This document shows positions 52,058 through 62,171 of a DNA stretch of 64,000 nt, one piece after another. The notes under the pieces are model-generated. The model searched no databases. It was not told where the DNA came from and saw only the letters and a program-made list of their open reading frames with translations. Origin of the DNA: Pegethrix bostrychoides GSE-TBD4-15B (GTDB taxonomy: Bacteria; Cyanobacteriota; Cyanobacteriia; Elainellales; Elainellaceae); assembly GCA_019359155.1 (NCBI GenBank), contig JAHHHV010000003.1:1-64000 (forward strand). Reading direction: 5' to 3'. Numbering within the stretch: the stretch's first letter is position 1; every line of letters begins with the position of its first letter. Both the position numbers and the translations under genes were made by a program.

Positions 52058-53419
52058 ATGAATCTGATTCGTTCACTCTGGATTGCGCTAATCGTTAGTA
52101 TGTTCTGCGCCATTGCCACCCCCGAAGCCTCAGCTTTCTGCGGCTTTTATGTGGCTAAAGCCGATGCTCAGCTCTATAACCAAGCCTCGCAGGTGGCAAT
52201 TGCTCGCAGCGGGAGTCAAACTGTATTAACGATGGCCAACGACTATCAGGGCGAGGTCAGAGATTTTGCTATGGTGGTGCCCGTACCTGTGGTTTTGCAG
52301 CCCGATCAGGTGCAGGTGGCTGAGCCCAGCATCATGGCGCGACTGGACGCCTTTAGCGCTCCGCGCCTAGTCGAATATTTTGATCCTGATCCCTGCGCTC
52401 CGCCTGACTTTGAAATCTGGGATCGGTCGAGTGCGGCAGCTCCTCTAGCCGAGGCTCCAGTCCAAAAAAGCAGCAGTCGGGCATTGGGGGTGACGGTTGA
52501 ATCGCAGTTTTCGGTGGGCGAATATGAGATTGTGGTGCTCAGCGCTCGTGAGTCGCACGGATTAGCAACCTGGCTGCGCCAAAACGGCTATCGGATGCCA
52601 GCAGGCGCAGATCGCTTGCTACAGCCCTATATCCGCCAGAATCTCAAGTTTTTTGTGGCCAAGGTCAACCTAGAAGAATATGAGTCATCTGGGTTTCAGG
52701 CGCTGCGTCCGCTGCAAATCCAGTATGAGTCGCCTCGGTTTATGCTGCCAATCCGGCTGGGGATGCTGAATGCAACCGCAGCGCAGGATCTAATTGTCTA
52801 TATTCTGTCGCCTGAAGGGCAGGCAGAAGTGACCAACTACCGCACGGTCAAGATTCCTTCAGATGCCGAACTGCCGCTGTTTGTGCAAGATGAGTTCAGC
52901 GGGTTTTATAAGGCAATGTTTGGCAAAGCCTACGAGCGCGAGGGGCGCAACGTAGCGTTTTTGGAATATGCCTGGGACATGGCTGGCTGCGATCCCTGTT
53001 CGGCAGAGCCACTGACCCCCGCAGAGCTGCGGCAGGCTGGCGTATTTTGGCTGCCCAATCCCAATCGTGCTCCTGACTGGAGCCGCCCGACTAGCGTTTT
53101 CCTCACCCGACTACATATCCGCTACAGCCGCGACCGCTTTCCAGAGGACTTAAGCTTTCAGCAGACGGGCAACCGCAGCTTTTTCCAGGGACGCTACGTT
53201 TTGCGCCATCCGTTTACAGAAACGACAGAGACGGCTCGCTGTCCTGCGGGTCGCCAGTATCAGCGAGAGCTGCCGCGTCGCTTTGAGCAGCAGGCGCAGA
53301 CTCTAGCGCAGCTCACAGGCTGGCAGCTCTCTGATATTCGCCGTCGGCTGCCATCTATTCAGATTACACCCATTTCGCTCTGGCAGCGGCTTTGGACTGC
53401 TGTTTGGGGTTTGGGGTAG
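52058..53419 (+). CDS. DUF2330 secreted protein
   Basis: 453 aa. A signal peptide ending ASAFCGF leads into a large periplasmic beta-rich domain with 'CGFYVAKADAQLYNQASQVA', 'DFAMVVPVPVVLQPDQVQVA', 'YFDPDPCAPP', 'LVIYILSPEGQAEVTNYRTV'-like sequence and 'AWDMAGCDPCSAEPLT', the Cys-rich pattern of DUF2330. The C-terminus has a short hydrophobic stretch (LWQRLWTAVWGLG) that may anchor it. The function is unknown, but pairing with an RnfD-like gene, 2 bp apart, suggests a shared membrane redox or metal role. I recall the same pairing in other cyanobacteria. Confidence 0.88.
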   Translation: MNLIRSLWIALIVSMFCAIATPEASAFCGFYVAKADAQLYNQASQVAIARSGSQTVLTMANDYQGEVRDFAMVVPVPVVLQPDQVQVAEPSIMARLDAFSAPRLVEYFDPDPCAPPDFEIWDRSSAAAPLAEAPVQKSSSRALGVTVESQFSVGEYEIVVLSARESHGLATWLRQNGYRMPAGADRLLQPYIRQNLKFFVAKVNLEEYESSGFQALRPLQIQYESPRFMLPIRLGMLNATAAQDLIVYILSPEGQAEVTNYRTVKIPSDAELPLFVQDEFSGFYKAMFGKAYEREGRNVAFLEYAWDMAGCDPCSAEPLTPAELRQAGVFWLPNPNRAPDWSRPTSVFLTRLHIRYSRDRFPEDLSFQQTGNRSFFQGRYVLRHPFTETTETARCPAGRQYQRELPRRFEQQAQTLAQLTGWQLSDIRRRLPSIQITPISLWQRLWTAVWGLG

Positions 53420-53511
53420 CCTGCTTGTCTCAGGGTTGAGCTGGCGTTTTTGAGAGAGTTCAAGAGACAGTAGCCCAACTCAACCCTAGCCTGCTATACT
53501 TACTAATCGAT
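53420..53511. other. Long-loop inverted repeat between DUF2330 and tRNA-His
   Basis: AGGGTTGAG near 53432-53440 pairs with CTCAACCCT near 53480-53488, with about 40 nt between. It has no T tract, so it is more likely a folded leader or chance pairing than a terminator. Confidence 0.3.
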
Positions 53512-53585
53512 GGCGAGCGTAGCCAAGTGGTTAAGGCAGCGGATTGTGATTCCGCCATTCGAGGGTTCAAGTCCCTTCGTTCGCC
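53512..53585 (+). tRNA. trnH: tRNA-His (GTG anticodon)
   Basis: The cloverleaf is complete. The acceptor has eight base pairs, GGCGAGCG with CGTTCGCC, the eighth being the G-1 to C73 pair that identifies tRNA-His; one G-T pair occurs. The D arm contains AAGTGGTTAA, the anticodon stem is GCGGA/TCCGC around TTGTGAT with GTG at 53546-53548, and the T loop is TTCAAGT on a GAGGG/CCCTT stem. No CCA is encoded. It stands alone between the DUF2330 gene and pnp. Confidence 0.95.
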
Positions 53586-53855
53586 CTAGTTCTAGTAAAA
53601 ATCTGATTTTAAGGCTTGGTCTAGCTTCCCTACAGCATCTGTTGTATTGACTCTAGGGCAGCGGTTTTGGCCTGCACTAACCCTGCACTACCCTGATTGA
53701 GCAATAGTTAAGGCATACTGCAAGCTAGCTGCCGGAAGGTCGCTATTCCTGTGAGTATCGCTATTTCTATGAGTTTGGCATCAGTACAATAGCATCGATG
53801 TTACGATTGCTTCATTAGAAGAAGTAAGAAGTTAATTGGAAGGATTGAGCGCTTC

Positions 53856-56009
53856 ATGCTGCAAGAAGTAGATAAGTCATTATCCATCGATGGAAGGGAT
53901 ATTCGACTCAAGGTAGGTTTACTCGCGCCCCAAGCAGGCGGTTCGGTTTTGGTTCAGTCGGAAGACACCGCAGTTTTGGTGACCGCTACAAGAGCGTCAG
54001 GACGGGAAGGGATTGATTTTCTGCCGCTGTTGGTTGATTACGAAGAGAGACTCTATGCCGCTGGACGCATTCCAGGCGGCTTTTTGCGGCGAGAAGGCCG
54101 CCCGCCAGAGCGCGCCACGCTAATTAGCCGCCTGATCGACCGTCCGATGCGCCCGCTGTTTCCCGGCTGGATGCGTGACGACATCCAGATTGTAGCGACT
54201 ACGCTGGCGCTAGATGAGCGAGTGCCACCAGACGTGCTGGCCGTGACGGGCGCTTCGATCGCGACGCTGCTGGCCAAGATTCCGTTTTATGGCCCGATGG
54301 CAGCTGTGCGCGTTGGCTTGGTGGGCGATGACTTTATCATCAACCCCACCTACCAAGAAATTGAGACGGGCGATTTGGATCTAGTTGTGGCTGGTTCCCC
54401 TGATGGCGTGATCATGGTGGAAGCTGGAGCCAACGAGCTGCCAGAGCAGGACATCATTGAGGCGATTGACTTTGGCTACGAGGTCGTGCGCGATTTGATT
54501 CAGGCCCAGCGCGATTTGATCGCCGAGCTGGGCATTGAGATTGTCACCGCCGAGCCGCCGGAGGTTGACCCGACGCTAGAAAACTTTATCACCGAGAAAG
54601 TCAAAGACTCGGTGAAGCAGATTTTGGCCAAGTTTGAGTACACCAAGCCAGAGCGCGACGAGGCGCTAGATGCGGTGAAAGCCACCGTGGTGGCCGAAAT
54701 TGCCGAGATGCCGGAAGAAGACCCGATCCGCGTCGCCGCCGCCAGCAACCCCAAGGCGCTTAGCAACACCTACAAAGACATCACCAAGAAACTGATGCGC
54801 CGTCAAATCGTCGAAGACGGCGTGCGTGTCGATGGTCGTAAGCTCGACCAGGTGCGTCCTATCTCCTGCCGCACGGGCATTCTGCCCAACCGGGTGCATG
54901 GCAGCGGCCTGTTTCAGCGCGGGTTAACGCAGGTGCTCTCGATTGCAACGCTGGGTACTCCAGGCGAGGCGCAGGAACTCGACGACCTCAACCCCGACGG
55001 TCAGAAGCGCTATATGCACCACTACAACTTCCCGCCCTACTCAGTGGGCGAAACCCGCCCGATGCGCTCTCCCGGAAGACGCGAGGTGGGTCACGGGGCG
55101 TTGGCTGAGCGGGCGCTGTTGCCGGTCTTGCCGCCCCGTAGCGAATTCCCCTACGTGCTGCGCGTCGTCTCTGAGGTGCTGTCTTCTAATGGCTCAACCT
55201 CAATGGGTTCGGTCTGCGGCTCGACGCTGGCGCTGATGGATGCAGGCGTGCCGATTACCAAGCCCGTCAGCGGCGCGGCGATGGGACTCATCAAAGAGAG
55301 TGACGACGAGGTGCGAATTCTCACTGACATTCAGGGCATTGAGGACTTTTTGGGCGACATGGACTTTAAGGTGGCGGGCACCGACAAAGGGATCACGGCG
55401 CTGCAAATGGACATGAAAATCACCGGTCTACCGATGGAAACGATCGGCGAGGCGATTAACCAAGCCCGTCCGGCGCGGATGCATATCCTGGAGAAAATGC
55501 TGGGTGCAATCGACAAGCCGCGCGAGGAGCTGTCGCCGTTTGCGCCGCGTCTGTTGACAATTAAGATCGAGCCAGACCTGATTGGTATGATCATTGGCCC
55601 CGGCGGTAAAACCATCAAGGGCATCACCGAGCAGACCGGCGCCAAAATCGACATTGAAGATGACGGCACGGTGACGATTTCAGCAGTTGATGGCGTGAAG
55701 GCAAAACAGGCGCGCGGCATCATCGAAGGCATGACCCGCAAGCTGAGCGCGGGCGATGTCTACGTCGGCAAGGTGACGCGGATTATCCCGATTGGCGCAT
55801 TTGTCGAGTTTCTCCCCGGCAAGGAGGGGATGATTCACATCTCGCAGCTAGCCGACTACCGCGTGGGCAAGGTCGAAGACGAGGTGGCGCTGGGCGATGA
55901 GGTGGTGATTAAAGTCCGCGAAATCGACAGCCGGGGTCGGGTCAACCTGACTCGGCTGGGCATCCACCCGGATGAGGCGGCGGCGGCTCGCGAAGCGGCG
56001 GCAAGCTAG
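53856..56009 (+). CDS. pnp: Polyribonucleotide nucleotidyltransferase (PNPase)
   Basis: 717 aa, full length. A 3'-5' phosphorolytic exoribonuclease (and, in cyanobacteria, RNA-tail polymerase) working as a trimer. Two RNase PH-like domains are seen ('[19 protein letters not shown]', '[20 protein letters not shown]', '[26 protein letters not shown]', '[22 protein letters not shown]'), with a helical linker between them, followed by a KH domain at about 570-620 ('[20 protein letters not shown]') and an S1 domain at the end ('[29 protein letters not shown]'). The start is preceded by GGAAGGATTG, somewhat far from the ATG. It probably ends at a palindromic repeat (56011-56124) serving as terminator. 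Confidence 0.97.
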   Translation: MLQEVDKSLSIDGRDIRLKVGLLAPQAGGSVLVQSEDTAVLVTATRASGREGIDFLPLLVDYEERLYAAGRIPGGFLRREGRPPERATLISRLIDRPMRPLFPGWMRDDIQIVATTLALDERVPPDVLAVTGASIATLLAKIPFYGPMAAVRVGLVGDDFIINPTYQEIETGDLDLVVAGSPDGVIMVEAGANELPEQDIIEAIDFGYEVVRDLIQAQRDLIAELGIEIVTAEPPEVDPTLENFITEKVKDSVKQILAKFEYTKPERDEALDAVKATVVAEIAEMPEEDPIRVAAASNPKALSNTYKDITKKLMRRQIVEDGVRVDGRKLDQVRPISCRTGILPNRVHGSGLFQRGLTQVLSIATLGTPGEAQELDDLNPDGQKRYMHHYNFPPYSVGETRPMRSPGRREVGHGALAERALLPVLPPRSEFPYVLRVVSEVLSSNGSTSMGSVCGSTLALMDAGVPITKPVSGAAMGLIKESDDEVRILTDIQGIEDFLGDMDFKVAGTDKGITALQMDMKITGLPMETIGEAINQARPARMHILEKMLGAIDKPREELSPFAPRLLTIKIEPDLIGMIIGPGGKTIKGITEQTGAKIDIEDDGTVTISAVDGVKAKQARGIIEGMTRKLSAGDVYVGKVTRIIPIGAFVEFLPGKEGMIHISQLADYRVGKVEDEVALGDEVVIKVREIDSRGRVNLTRLGIHPDEAAAAREAAAS

Positions 56010-56010
56010 A

Positions 56011-56124
56011 GATCACCCAAAGTCCTCCTTCAAAAGGGGGACTTAGAAAAGACTTGGGAAGTCTCAGCTCGGTTCCCCCTTTTTCTAGGCCTCGCCTTCC
56101 CGAAGGGTAGGGGGCTAGGGGATC
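56011..56124. repeat. Degenerate cyanobacterial palindromic repeat after pnp, with an inner insertion
   Basis: Begins GATCACCC and ends GGGGATC, with AAAGTCCTCCTTcaaAAGGGGGACTT hairpin sequence and a GTTCCCCCTTTTTCTAGG half, matching the element at 5301-5384 in design. Between its right-hand halves, CCTCGCCTTCCCGAAGGG is an extra short GC-rich repeat inserted inside. The first hairpin directly follows the pnp stop codon and may end its transcript. Confidence 0.6.
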
Positions 56125-56179
56125 TTCGGCTAGCGTTGGTGTGGAGCCAGAGAAAATAGCTGTTTGGATATGTGCCTAG

Positions 56180-59100
56180 ATGGCAACCTTACATGGTAGC
56201 TGGCTGCTTCAGCCTCAACTCAAAACTGACTCAGATGCCCCAGCGTCCTTGAGCGGTTTTTTGGTGTGGGGTGAAACTTGGCGACGGATTGAGCCAATGC
56301 AGGATGAGGCATCTAGCCTAGAGCATCCGTTTAACTCTACCGAAGCTGAACTGTTGCCCCTCCTGCGGTCATTGGAGCAGCAGCAGCGAATCCGCTGGCC
56401 GATCGCTGAGGCGCAGCTTGCGACGGCAGGTCGCTCCCGCAAGAAGCGACCTGAGCCGACTTCCGAGCGATGGCGTTCGGCGCTCTGTGCGGTTCCGACT
56501 TATCAGCGAGAGGGGGCACTACTGCCGCAGCATTCAGAGGCTGGAGCTGTACAGACAGTTGCAGAGACAGTCGCAGAGACAGTCGCAGAGACAGTCGCAG
56601 GAGAGACAGCCGCAGAAGCAGCCGAAACGAGCCTAGAGCTGCGTGACTGGCAGATCCAGGGCTTTTTGTTACATCCGCTGGAGGCGGTGCAGTTTTTGCA
56701 GTCGCTGCCGCTGAGTTCGGTGCAAGACGATAGCTTGAGCTGGCTGGGAGCTGATTTGCGCTTTTGGTCGCATGTAGTACGCTGGCGACTGGATCTGCTG
56801 GCGCGGAGCAAATTTCTGCCGGAACTGGTGACACAATCTGATGGCAGGAAGCTGGCCTGCTGGCGGGTATTAATCGACAGCGCTACCGACCGCAGCCGAT
56901 TGGAGCTGTTTGCACGGCAGATGCCGGGAATCTGCAATACTTACCGACCCATAGCAACCCCACCAGATCCAGACCGTTCGCCCGCCCGCCTGATTTTAGA
57001 ATTTCTCAACAGCACCATCGACGCGCAGGTGCGGCAAGCAGCTCATCAGCCCTTAGCGCCTGCCATTGCCGTCAAAGAGGTTGCCCTACGTGAATGGGGA
57101 CAGGCGTTGGGGCAAGCTGCTCCTGTTGTCGCCGCTGAGCCACAGAAGCTAGAGCGACTCGCAGCCAGCCTCAGCCAGTGGATGGCTCCGGTGCAGCGTC
57201 AGACTGAAGTTGCGGCCTTTCGGCTCTGCCTCTATCTGCATCCGCCCGCCTATGGCAATGACTGGACGCTGGAATATTTCTTGCAGTCTACGCATGAGCT
57301 AGCCTTTTTGGTCAGCGCCAAAGTAATCTGGAATAACCCAGTCGATCGGCTCGACTATATGGGGCGCACGATTCGCGCTCCCCAGGAGACCTTGCTCACT
57401 GGCTTGGGGCTAGCCTCGCGCCTCTATCCGGTGCTCGAACCCAGCCTGCAGGCCGCTCAGCCCAAAGCTTGTCAGCTCAACCCACTGCAAGTTTACGAGT
57501 TTATCAAATCTACGGCATGGCGCTTGCAGGACAGCGGGTTTGGCGTGGTGCTGCCGCCCAGCTTGGCGAATCAGGAGGGCTGGGCAAACCGACTGGGACT
57601 GCGCGTTCAGGCCGAAGCCCCCAAGCCCGGAAAGCAGCTTGGCTTGCAGAGTTTGCTCAACTTTAAGTGGGAACTCACGATTGGTGGCCAGCGCCTCACC
57701 AAAACCGAGTTTGACCGACTAGTGGCACTGGGTACGCCACTGGTGGAAATCAACAGCGAGTGGGTGGAGCTGCGTCCGCAGGATATTCGCTCAGCGCAGG
57801 CGTTTTTTGAGAGCCGCAAAGATCAAATGTCGCTGTCGCTGGAGGATGCGCTGCGAATTAGCACGGGCGACACGCAGATGATTGAAAAGCTTCCCGTACT
57901 GGGCTTTGAGGCATCTGGCTCGCTGCAAGAGCTAATCAACACGCTCACCTCCGGCAACCAGAACGTCGAGGCCATCACGCCGCCTAAAAGCTTCCAAGGC
58001 GAGCTGCGGCCTTATCAGGTGCGGGGCGTTTCTTGGCTGGCGTTTCTGGAGCGCTGGGGACTCGGAGCCTGCTTGGCCGACGATATGGGCTTGGGCAAAA
58101 CGCCACAGCTGATTGGCCTGCTGCTGTATCTGCAAGAGCAGGGGACGCTAGATCAGCCCAGCCTGCTAGTTTGTCCGACTTCGGTGCTGGGCAACTGGGA
58201 GCGCGAGGTGAAGCGGTTTGCCCCTAGCCTGAAGCTGCTGGTGCATCACGGCGATAAACGCTCGCAGGGCAAGGCGTTTGCTAAAGCAGTGGCAGACAAG
58301 CAGATCGTTATGACCAGCTATTCGCTCGTCCACCGTGACCTGAAAGACTTACAGAGCATTTCCTGGCAGGGGCTGGTGCTGGATGAAGCCCAAAACGTCA
58401 AAAATTCGGAGGCCAAGCAGTCTACCGCGATCCGCGAACTCGACGCGCAGTTTCGGATTGCCCTGACCGGCACGCCTGTCGAAAACCGCTTGACCGAACT
58501 CTGGTCGATTATGGATTTCCTGAATCCCGGCTATCTCGGCCCCAAAAACTTCTTCCAGCGGCGCTTTGCTATCCCGATTGAGCGCTATGGCGATACGGCC
58601 TCGCTACGGACGCTGCGTTCACTCGTGCAGCCGTTTATCCTGCGACGGCTGAAAACCGACCGCAGCATTATTCAAGATCTGCCTGAAAAGCAGGAGATGA
58701 CGGTATTTTGTGGTCTGTCGGCAGAGCAGGCTTCACTCTATCAGCATTTGGTTGAGCAGTCGCTGGTCGAAATTGAGTCAGCTGAAGGTATTCAGCAGCG
58801 GGGGATGATTTTGGCGCTGCTCACAAAGCTGAAGCAGGTCTGTAACCATCCGGCGCTGTTCAAACCGGAAGCTGCTAGACCCGACGAGAATCTGGCCGAC
58901 TTCCGGCTGGCTTCTGGCAAGCTTCAGCGGCTGGAAGAGATGCTGGAGGAAGTGCTGGCTGAGGGCGACCGCTCGCTGATTTTTACGCAGTTTGCGGAGT
59001 GGGGGAAATTGCTTCAGCCCTACCTCAGCGAGAAATTCAACCGTGAGGTGATTTTCCTTTACGGCAACAGTTCTAGAAAGCAGCGTGAGGAAATGATCGA

Positions 59101-59464
59101 TCGCTTCCAGAATGATCCGCAGGGGCCGCGCATTTTCATCCTCTCGCTGAAGGCAGGCGGCGTTGGACTTAACCTGACTCGCGCGAATCACGTCTTCCAC
59201 TATGATCGCTGGTGGAATCCGGCGGTGGAAAATCAGGCGACGGATCGGGTCTTTCGGATTGGTCAAACTAAGAACGTGCAGGTACATAAATTTGTCTGCA
59301 CAGGAACATTAGAAGAACGCATTCACGAAATCATCGAGAGCAAAAAAGCGCTGTCGGAACAGGTGGTGGGAACGGGCGAAAACTGGCTGACTGAGCTGGA
59401 CACCAACGCTCTGCGCGACCTACTGTTGCTAGATCGGGCGGCGGTGATTGATGACGGGGATTAG
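56180..59464 (+). CDS. SNF2-family ATPase/helicase
   Basis: 1,094 aa. Residues 1-590 form the cyanobacterial/actinobacterial N-terminal extension (SNF2-associated, DUF3670-like) with 'FLQSTHELAFLVSAKVIWN' and 'GLASRLYPVLEPSLQAAQ'. The SNF2 motor follows: 'LRPYQVRGVSWLAFLERWGL', Walker A DDMGLGKT, 'LVCPTSVLGNWEREVKRFAP', DEAQ box LDEAQNVKN, 'ALTGTPVENRLTELWSIMDF', 'LRRLKTDRSIIQDLPEKQE', then helicase-C 'LIFTQFAEWGKLLQPYL', 'ILSLKAGGVGLNLTRANHVF' and 'DRVFRIGQTKNVQVHKF'. It may remodel DNA-protein or RNA-polymerase complexes, as RapA-type relatives do. A variable 12-bp repeat (56555-56602) inserts ETVA units in the N-terminal part. Confidence 0.92.
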   Translation: MATLHGSWLLQPQLKTDSDAPASLSGFLVWGETWRRIEPMQDEASSLEHPFNSTEAELLPLLRSLEQQQRIRWPIAEAQLATAGRSRKKRPEPTSERWRSALCAVPTYQREGALLPQHSEAGAVQTVAETVAETVAETVAGETAAEAAETSLELRDWQIQGFLLHPLEAVQFLQSLPLSSVQDDSLSWLGADLRFWSHVVRWRLDLLARSKFLPELVTQSDGRKLACWRVLIDSATDRSRLELFARQMPGICNTYRPIATPPDPDRSPARLILEFLNSTIDAQVRQAAHQPLAPAIAVKEVALREWGQALGQAAPVVAAEPQKLERLAASLSQWMAPVQRQTEVAAFRLCLYLHPPAYGNDWTLEYFLQSTHELAFLVSAKVIWNNPVDRLDYMGRTIRAPQETLLTGLGLASRLYPVLEPSLQAAQPKACQLNPLQVYEFIKSTAWRLQDSGFGVVLPPSLANQEGWANRLGLRVQAEAPKPGKQLGLQSLLNFKWELTIGGQRLTKTEFDRLVALGTPLVEINSEWVELRPQDIRSAQAFFESRKDQMSLSLEDALRISTGDTQMIEKLPVLGFEASGSLQELINTLTSGNQNVEAITPPKSFQGELRPYQVRGVSWLAFLERWGLGACLADDMGLGKTPQLIGLLLYLQEQGTLDQPSLLVCPTSVLGNWEREVKRFAPSLKLLVHHGDKRSQGKAFAKAVADKQIVMTSYSLVHRDLKDLQSISWQGLVLDEAQNVKNSEAKQSTAIRELDAQFRIALTGTPVENRLTELWSIMDFLNPGYLGPKNFFQRRFAIPIERYGDTASLRTLRSLVQPFILRRLKTDRSIIQDLPEKQEMTVFCGLSAEQASLYQHLVEQSLVEIESAEGIQQRGMILALLTKLKQVCNHPALFKPEAARPDENLADFRLASGKLQRLEEMLEEVLAEGDRSLIFTQFAEWGKLLQPYLSEKFNREVIFLYGNSSRKQREEMIDRFQNDPQGPRIFILSLKAGGVGLNLTRANHVFHYDRWWNPAVENQATDRVFRIGQTKNVQVHKFVCTGTLEERIHEIIESKKALSEQVVGTGENWLTELDTNALRDLLLLDRAAVIDDGD
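56555..56602 (+). repeat. Four tandem 12-bp repeats in the SNF2 gene (ETVA units)
   Basis: ACAGTTGCAGAG at 56555-56566, ACAGTCGCAGAG at 56567-56578 and 56579-56590, and a fourth, slightly changed copy to 56602. In frame they encode (TVAE)n. Because the unit is a multiple of three, copy-number change would alter protein length without breaking the frame. Confidence 0.85.
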
Positions 59465-59539
59465 ATGGAGCGGTAGCTACAACTAAAACTAACGGAGAAA
59501 TAACGGTGGTATAAAAGTCTCTTTGGGCGGAAAAGCGAG

Positions 59540-59695
59540 ATGAAGCTAGAGTTCATAAAGAAAATAATGCGTTGTACCTGTGCTTAGACGATACTGCAAT
59601 TGTCGAGTCCGAAGAAATGAGCGATGGAATTGTCTTGGATTACAAAGCTGAGGGTAAAGTTTTTGGGATCGAGATGATGTACATAACGATTCTCA
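59540..59695 (+). pseudogene. DUF2283 gene with single-base deletion
   Basis: ATG 59540 opens MKLEF, then the frame is lost; adding one G after TTC (59554) restores MKLEFDKENNALYLCLDD...VESEEMSDGIVLDYKAEG, with 'GKVFGIEMMYI' at the end, the DUF2283 pattern. These small proteins often pair with DUF4258 toxin-like genes; none is seen here. The reading beyond about 59695 is unrelated. A sequencing error at this base is an alternative. Confidence 0.7.
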
Positions 59696-59772
59696 AGCTA
59701 GCGAAGCACAGCCAATGCTCGCCTAGCAAGGGCTTCGGACTGAAAACGTACTGCACTTGGTCGGGAACCGCT
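59696..59772. other. Short segment between the DUF2283 remnant and the IS remnant
   Basis: About 77 bp with a CGCCTAGCAAGGGCTTCGG-like short repeat. It contains no gene that I can support. Confidence 0.3.
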
Positions 59773-60063
59773 ATAGCGGATGCCGTTGCCGCTAGGCACT
59801 CCTTGAAGCTGTCGTACCGTAGGTTCGATGTTATCGCCGCAACTGGCAGCTCGCAGCAAGAGTTCAAACAGTTCTTGAGGACTTAGCCACCCTCCATTTG
59901 AATCGGCAGGTGTTGTTGCACACAGTTGAGAGCAACTTCCAAGGTGGCTTCATCAGTCAAGGCCGGGGCTGTAGATAATGGAGAGAGGTAGGTTGTCATA
60001 GCTTATTTTCAATGCGTTTAGCCTGACCCTATCCGTTTCTTCCTCAATTTGCGATCTACTGAT
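59773..60063 (-). pseudogene. ISH3-like transposase N-terminal remnant and left end
   Basis: Read on the minus strand, the left end from about 60063 to ATG 59999 matches the copy at 6858-6930 over roughly 70 bp (ATCAGTAGATCGCAAAT, then GTCAGGCTAAACnCATTGA to the ATG). The protein starts MTTYLSPLSTAPALTDEATL and, after one frameshift at GGTGGCTAAG (about 59889), continues SPQELFELLLRAASCGDNIE and 'VPSGNGIRY', where homology ends at about 59773. The left end lies within the upstream reading-frame extension of uvrC, which argues for a later uvrC start. Confidence 0.8.
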
Positions 60064-60186
60064 TTTAGATATAACTCGCACGATTTCAGTTTCGGCTCAA
60101 ATTCGCATCGGGTCGGAGCAACCGTTCCGGCAAGCAACCTGCCAACAGAGTATGCTGAAGAAGTGCTGGTCAATCGATGCAAGCCC

Positions 60187-62121
60187 ATGCCTACTCAGTC
60201 TGTCTCGCTGGTCAAAGATCCAGAGAAGCTTGAAGCGCGTCTCAAAGAAATCCCGCCAGAGCCAGGGGTTTATTTTATGCGGGACGCGACAGATCATATT
60301 CTCTATATCGGCAAATCCAAAAAGCTGCGCTCGCGGGTGCGCTCGTATTTCCGTGACGACTCAGAGCGCAATCCCCGAATTGCCCTGATGGTGATGCAGG
60401 TGGCCGAAATTGAGTTCATCGTCACCGACACCGAAGCCGAAGCACTGGCGCTAGAGGCCAATTTAATTAAGCAGCACCAGCCGCATTTCAACGTGCTGCT
60501 CAAAGACGACAAAAAATATCCTTACCTCTGCATTACTTGGAGCGAAGCATATCCGCGCATTTTTATCACCCGCAAGCGGCATTCCGGCAAGGCCAAAGAT
60601 CGCTACTACGGCCCTTACGTGGACGTTTACGCGCTCCGCAGCACGCTGAGACTGATTAAGCGAATTTTTCCGCTGCGTCAGCGTCCCCAGCCCTTGTTTA
60701 AGGATCGCCCTTGTCTTAACTACGATATTGGCCGCTGTCTGGGAGTTTGCCAGAAAATGGTTTCGGCAGAAGAATATCGCAAGATGATCCAGAAGATTGC
60801 GATGATTTTTCAGGGTCGCACCAAAGAGCTAGAAGACTTGCTGGTGCCACAGATGGAAAAGGCGGCAGAAGAGCTGAACTTTGAACATGCGGCGCGGCTA
60901 CGTGACCAGATCCAGGCGCTGCAAACCCTGAACTCTGAGCAAAAAGTGGCGCTACCCGACGATACGGTTTCCCGCGACGCGATTGCCCTGATGGCAGATG
61001 ATCATCATGCCTGCATCCAGCTCTTCCAGGTGCGGGCAGGCAAGCTAGTCGGGCGCTTGGGCTTTGTAGCGGACGCACAGTCGGGTAGTCCCGGCGCAAT
61101 TTTGCAGCGGGTGCTGGAGGAGCATTACTCCACGGTGGAGGCGGTGGAGATCCCGGCAGAGATTTTGACCCAGCATGAATTGCCCGAAGCCGAGATGCTA
61201 GCCGAGTTTCTCTCAGGCCGCAAGGGGCGCAAGATTAGCCTCTACGTGCCGCAGCGCCAGAGCAAAGCCGACTTGATTGAAATGGTAGAGCGCAACGCTG
61301 GCTTTGAACTCGCTCGCACTCAGCGCTTCGCGGATCGCAACAACCAGGCGATGCTCGATCTGGCAACGCTGCTCGACCTGCCCGATCTGCCGCACCGCAT
61401 TGAAGGTTACGACATCTCGCATATTCAAGGTTCAGATGCGGTCGCTTCACAGGTGGTTTTTGTCGATGGATTGCCTGCCAAGCAGCATTACCGCCACTAC
61501 AAAATCAAAAACCCGACTGTGCGAGCTGGCCACTCGGACGACTTCGCTAGCCTGGCTGAGGTAATTCGCCGTCGCTTCCGTAAGTACGACAAAAGCCAGG
61601 ATAGCCTCAGCTCAGAGCCAGGAAAAACCAGTGTTCTCGCGCCCAAACCGGGCGGTGATTTTCCCGATCTGGTGATGATTGACGGCGGCAAGGGGCAGCT
61701 CTCGGCGGTGGTGGAAGTGTTGCGCGAGATGAACCTGCTAGAAGAGGTGAAGGTGGTGAGTCTGGCCAAGCAGCGCGAAGAAATCTTCCTGCCCGGAGAG
61801 TCACTGCCGCTCGGCTCTGAGGCCGAACAGCCCGGAGTTCAGCTCTTGCGACGGCTGCGCGACGAGGCACACCGCTTTGCGGTCAGCTTTCACCGTCAGC
61901 AGCGCAGCGACCGGATGCGGCGTTCGCGGCTCGATGAAATTCCGGGGCTGGGGCATCATCGCCAGAAGCAGCTCTTGGCGCATTTTCGCTCGATCGACTA
62001 CCTGCGCGAAGCTTCGCCCAAGCAAATTGCCGAGGTGGACGGGATTGGCCCCAAAATGGCACAGCAAATTTACAACTATTTTCATCCCCAAATGGTTACA
62101 GATGAGGCAGCCTCTGGCTAG
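60187..62121 (+). CDS. uvrC: UvrABC system protein C (excinuclease subunit)
   Basis: About 644 aa. It makes both incisions in nucleotide excision repair. A GIY-YIG nuclease lies at the start ('[22 protein letters not shown]', '[19 protein letters not shown]'), a Cys-rich linker follows with '[13 protein letters not shown]' and '[14 protein letters not shown]' (UVR motif), then the RNase H-like C-terminal nuclease ('[20 protein letters not shown]', '[20 protein letters not shown]') and a helix-hairpin-helix pair at the end ('[19 protein letters not shown]', '[15 protein letters not shown]'). ATG 60187 gives the expected length. A longer frame from a TTG at 60049 would add 46 residues whose first codons come from an IS end, so I reject it. 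Confidence 0.95.
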   Translation: MPTQSVSLVKDPEKLEARLKEIPPEPGVYFMRDATDHILYIGKSKKLRSRVRSYFRDDSERNPRIALMVMQVAEIEFIVTDTEAEALALEANLIKQHQPHFNVLLKDDKKYPYLCITWSEAYPRIFITRKRHSGKAKDRYYGPYVDVYALRSTLRLIKRIFPLRQRPQPLFKDRPCLNYDIGRCLGVCQKMVSAEEYRKMIQKIAMIFQGRTKELEDLLVPQMEKAAEELNFEHAARLRDQIQALQTLNSEQKVALPDDTVSRDAIALMADDHHACIQLFQVRAGKLVGRLGFVADAQSGSPGAILQRVLEEHYSTVEAVEIPAEILTQHELPEAEMLAEFLSGRKGRKISLYVPQRQSKADLIEMVERNAGFELARTQRFADRNNQAMLDLATLLDLPDLPHRIEGYDISHIQGSDAVASQVVFVDGLPAKQHYRHYKIKNPTVRAGHSDDFASLAEVIRRRFRKYDKSQDSLSSEPGKTSVLAPKPGGDFPDLVMIDGGKGQLSAVVEVLREMNLLEEVKVVSLAKQREEIFLPGESLPLGSEAEQPGVQLLRRLRDEAHRFAVSFHRQQRSDRMRRSRLDEIPGLGHHRQKQLLAHFRSIDYLREASPKQIAEVDGIGPKMAQQIYNYFHPQMVTDEAASG

Positions 62122-62171
62122 AGCTACGCCTGAGGTGGGGCTCGCCTAGGGCGAAAACTCAGTCTGAATGT

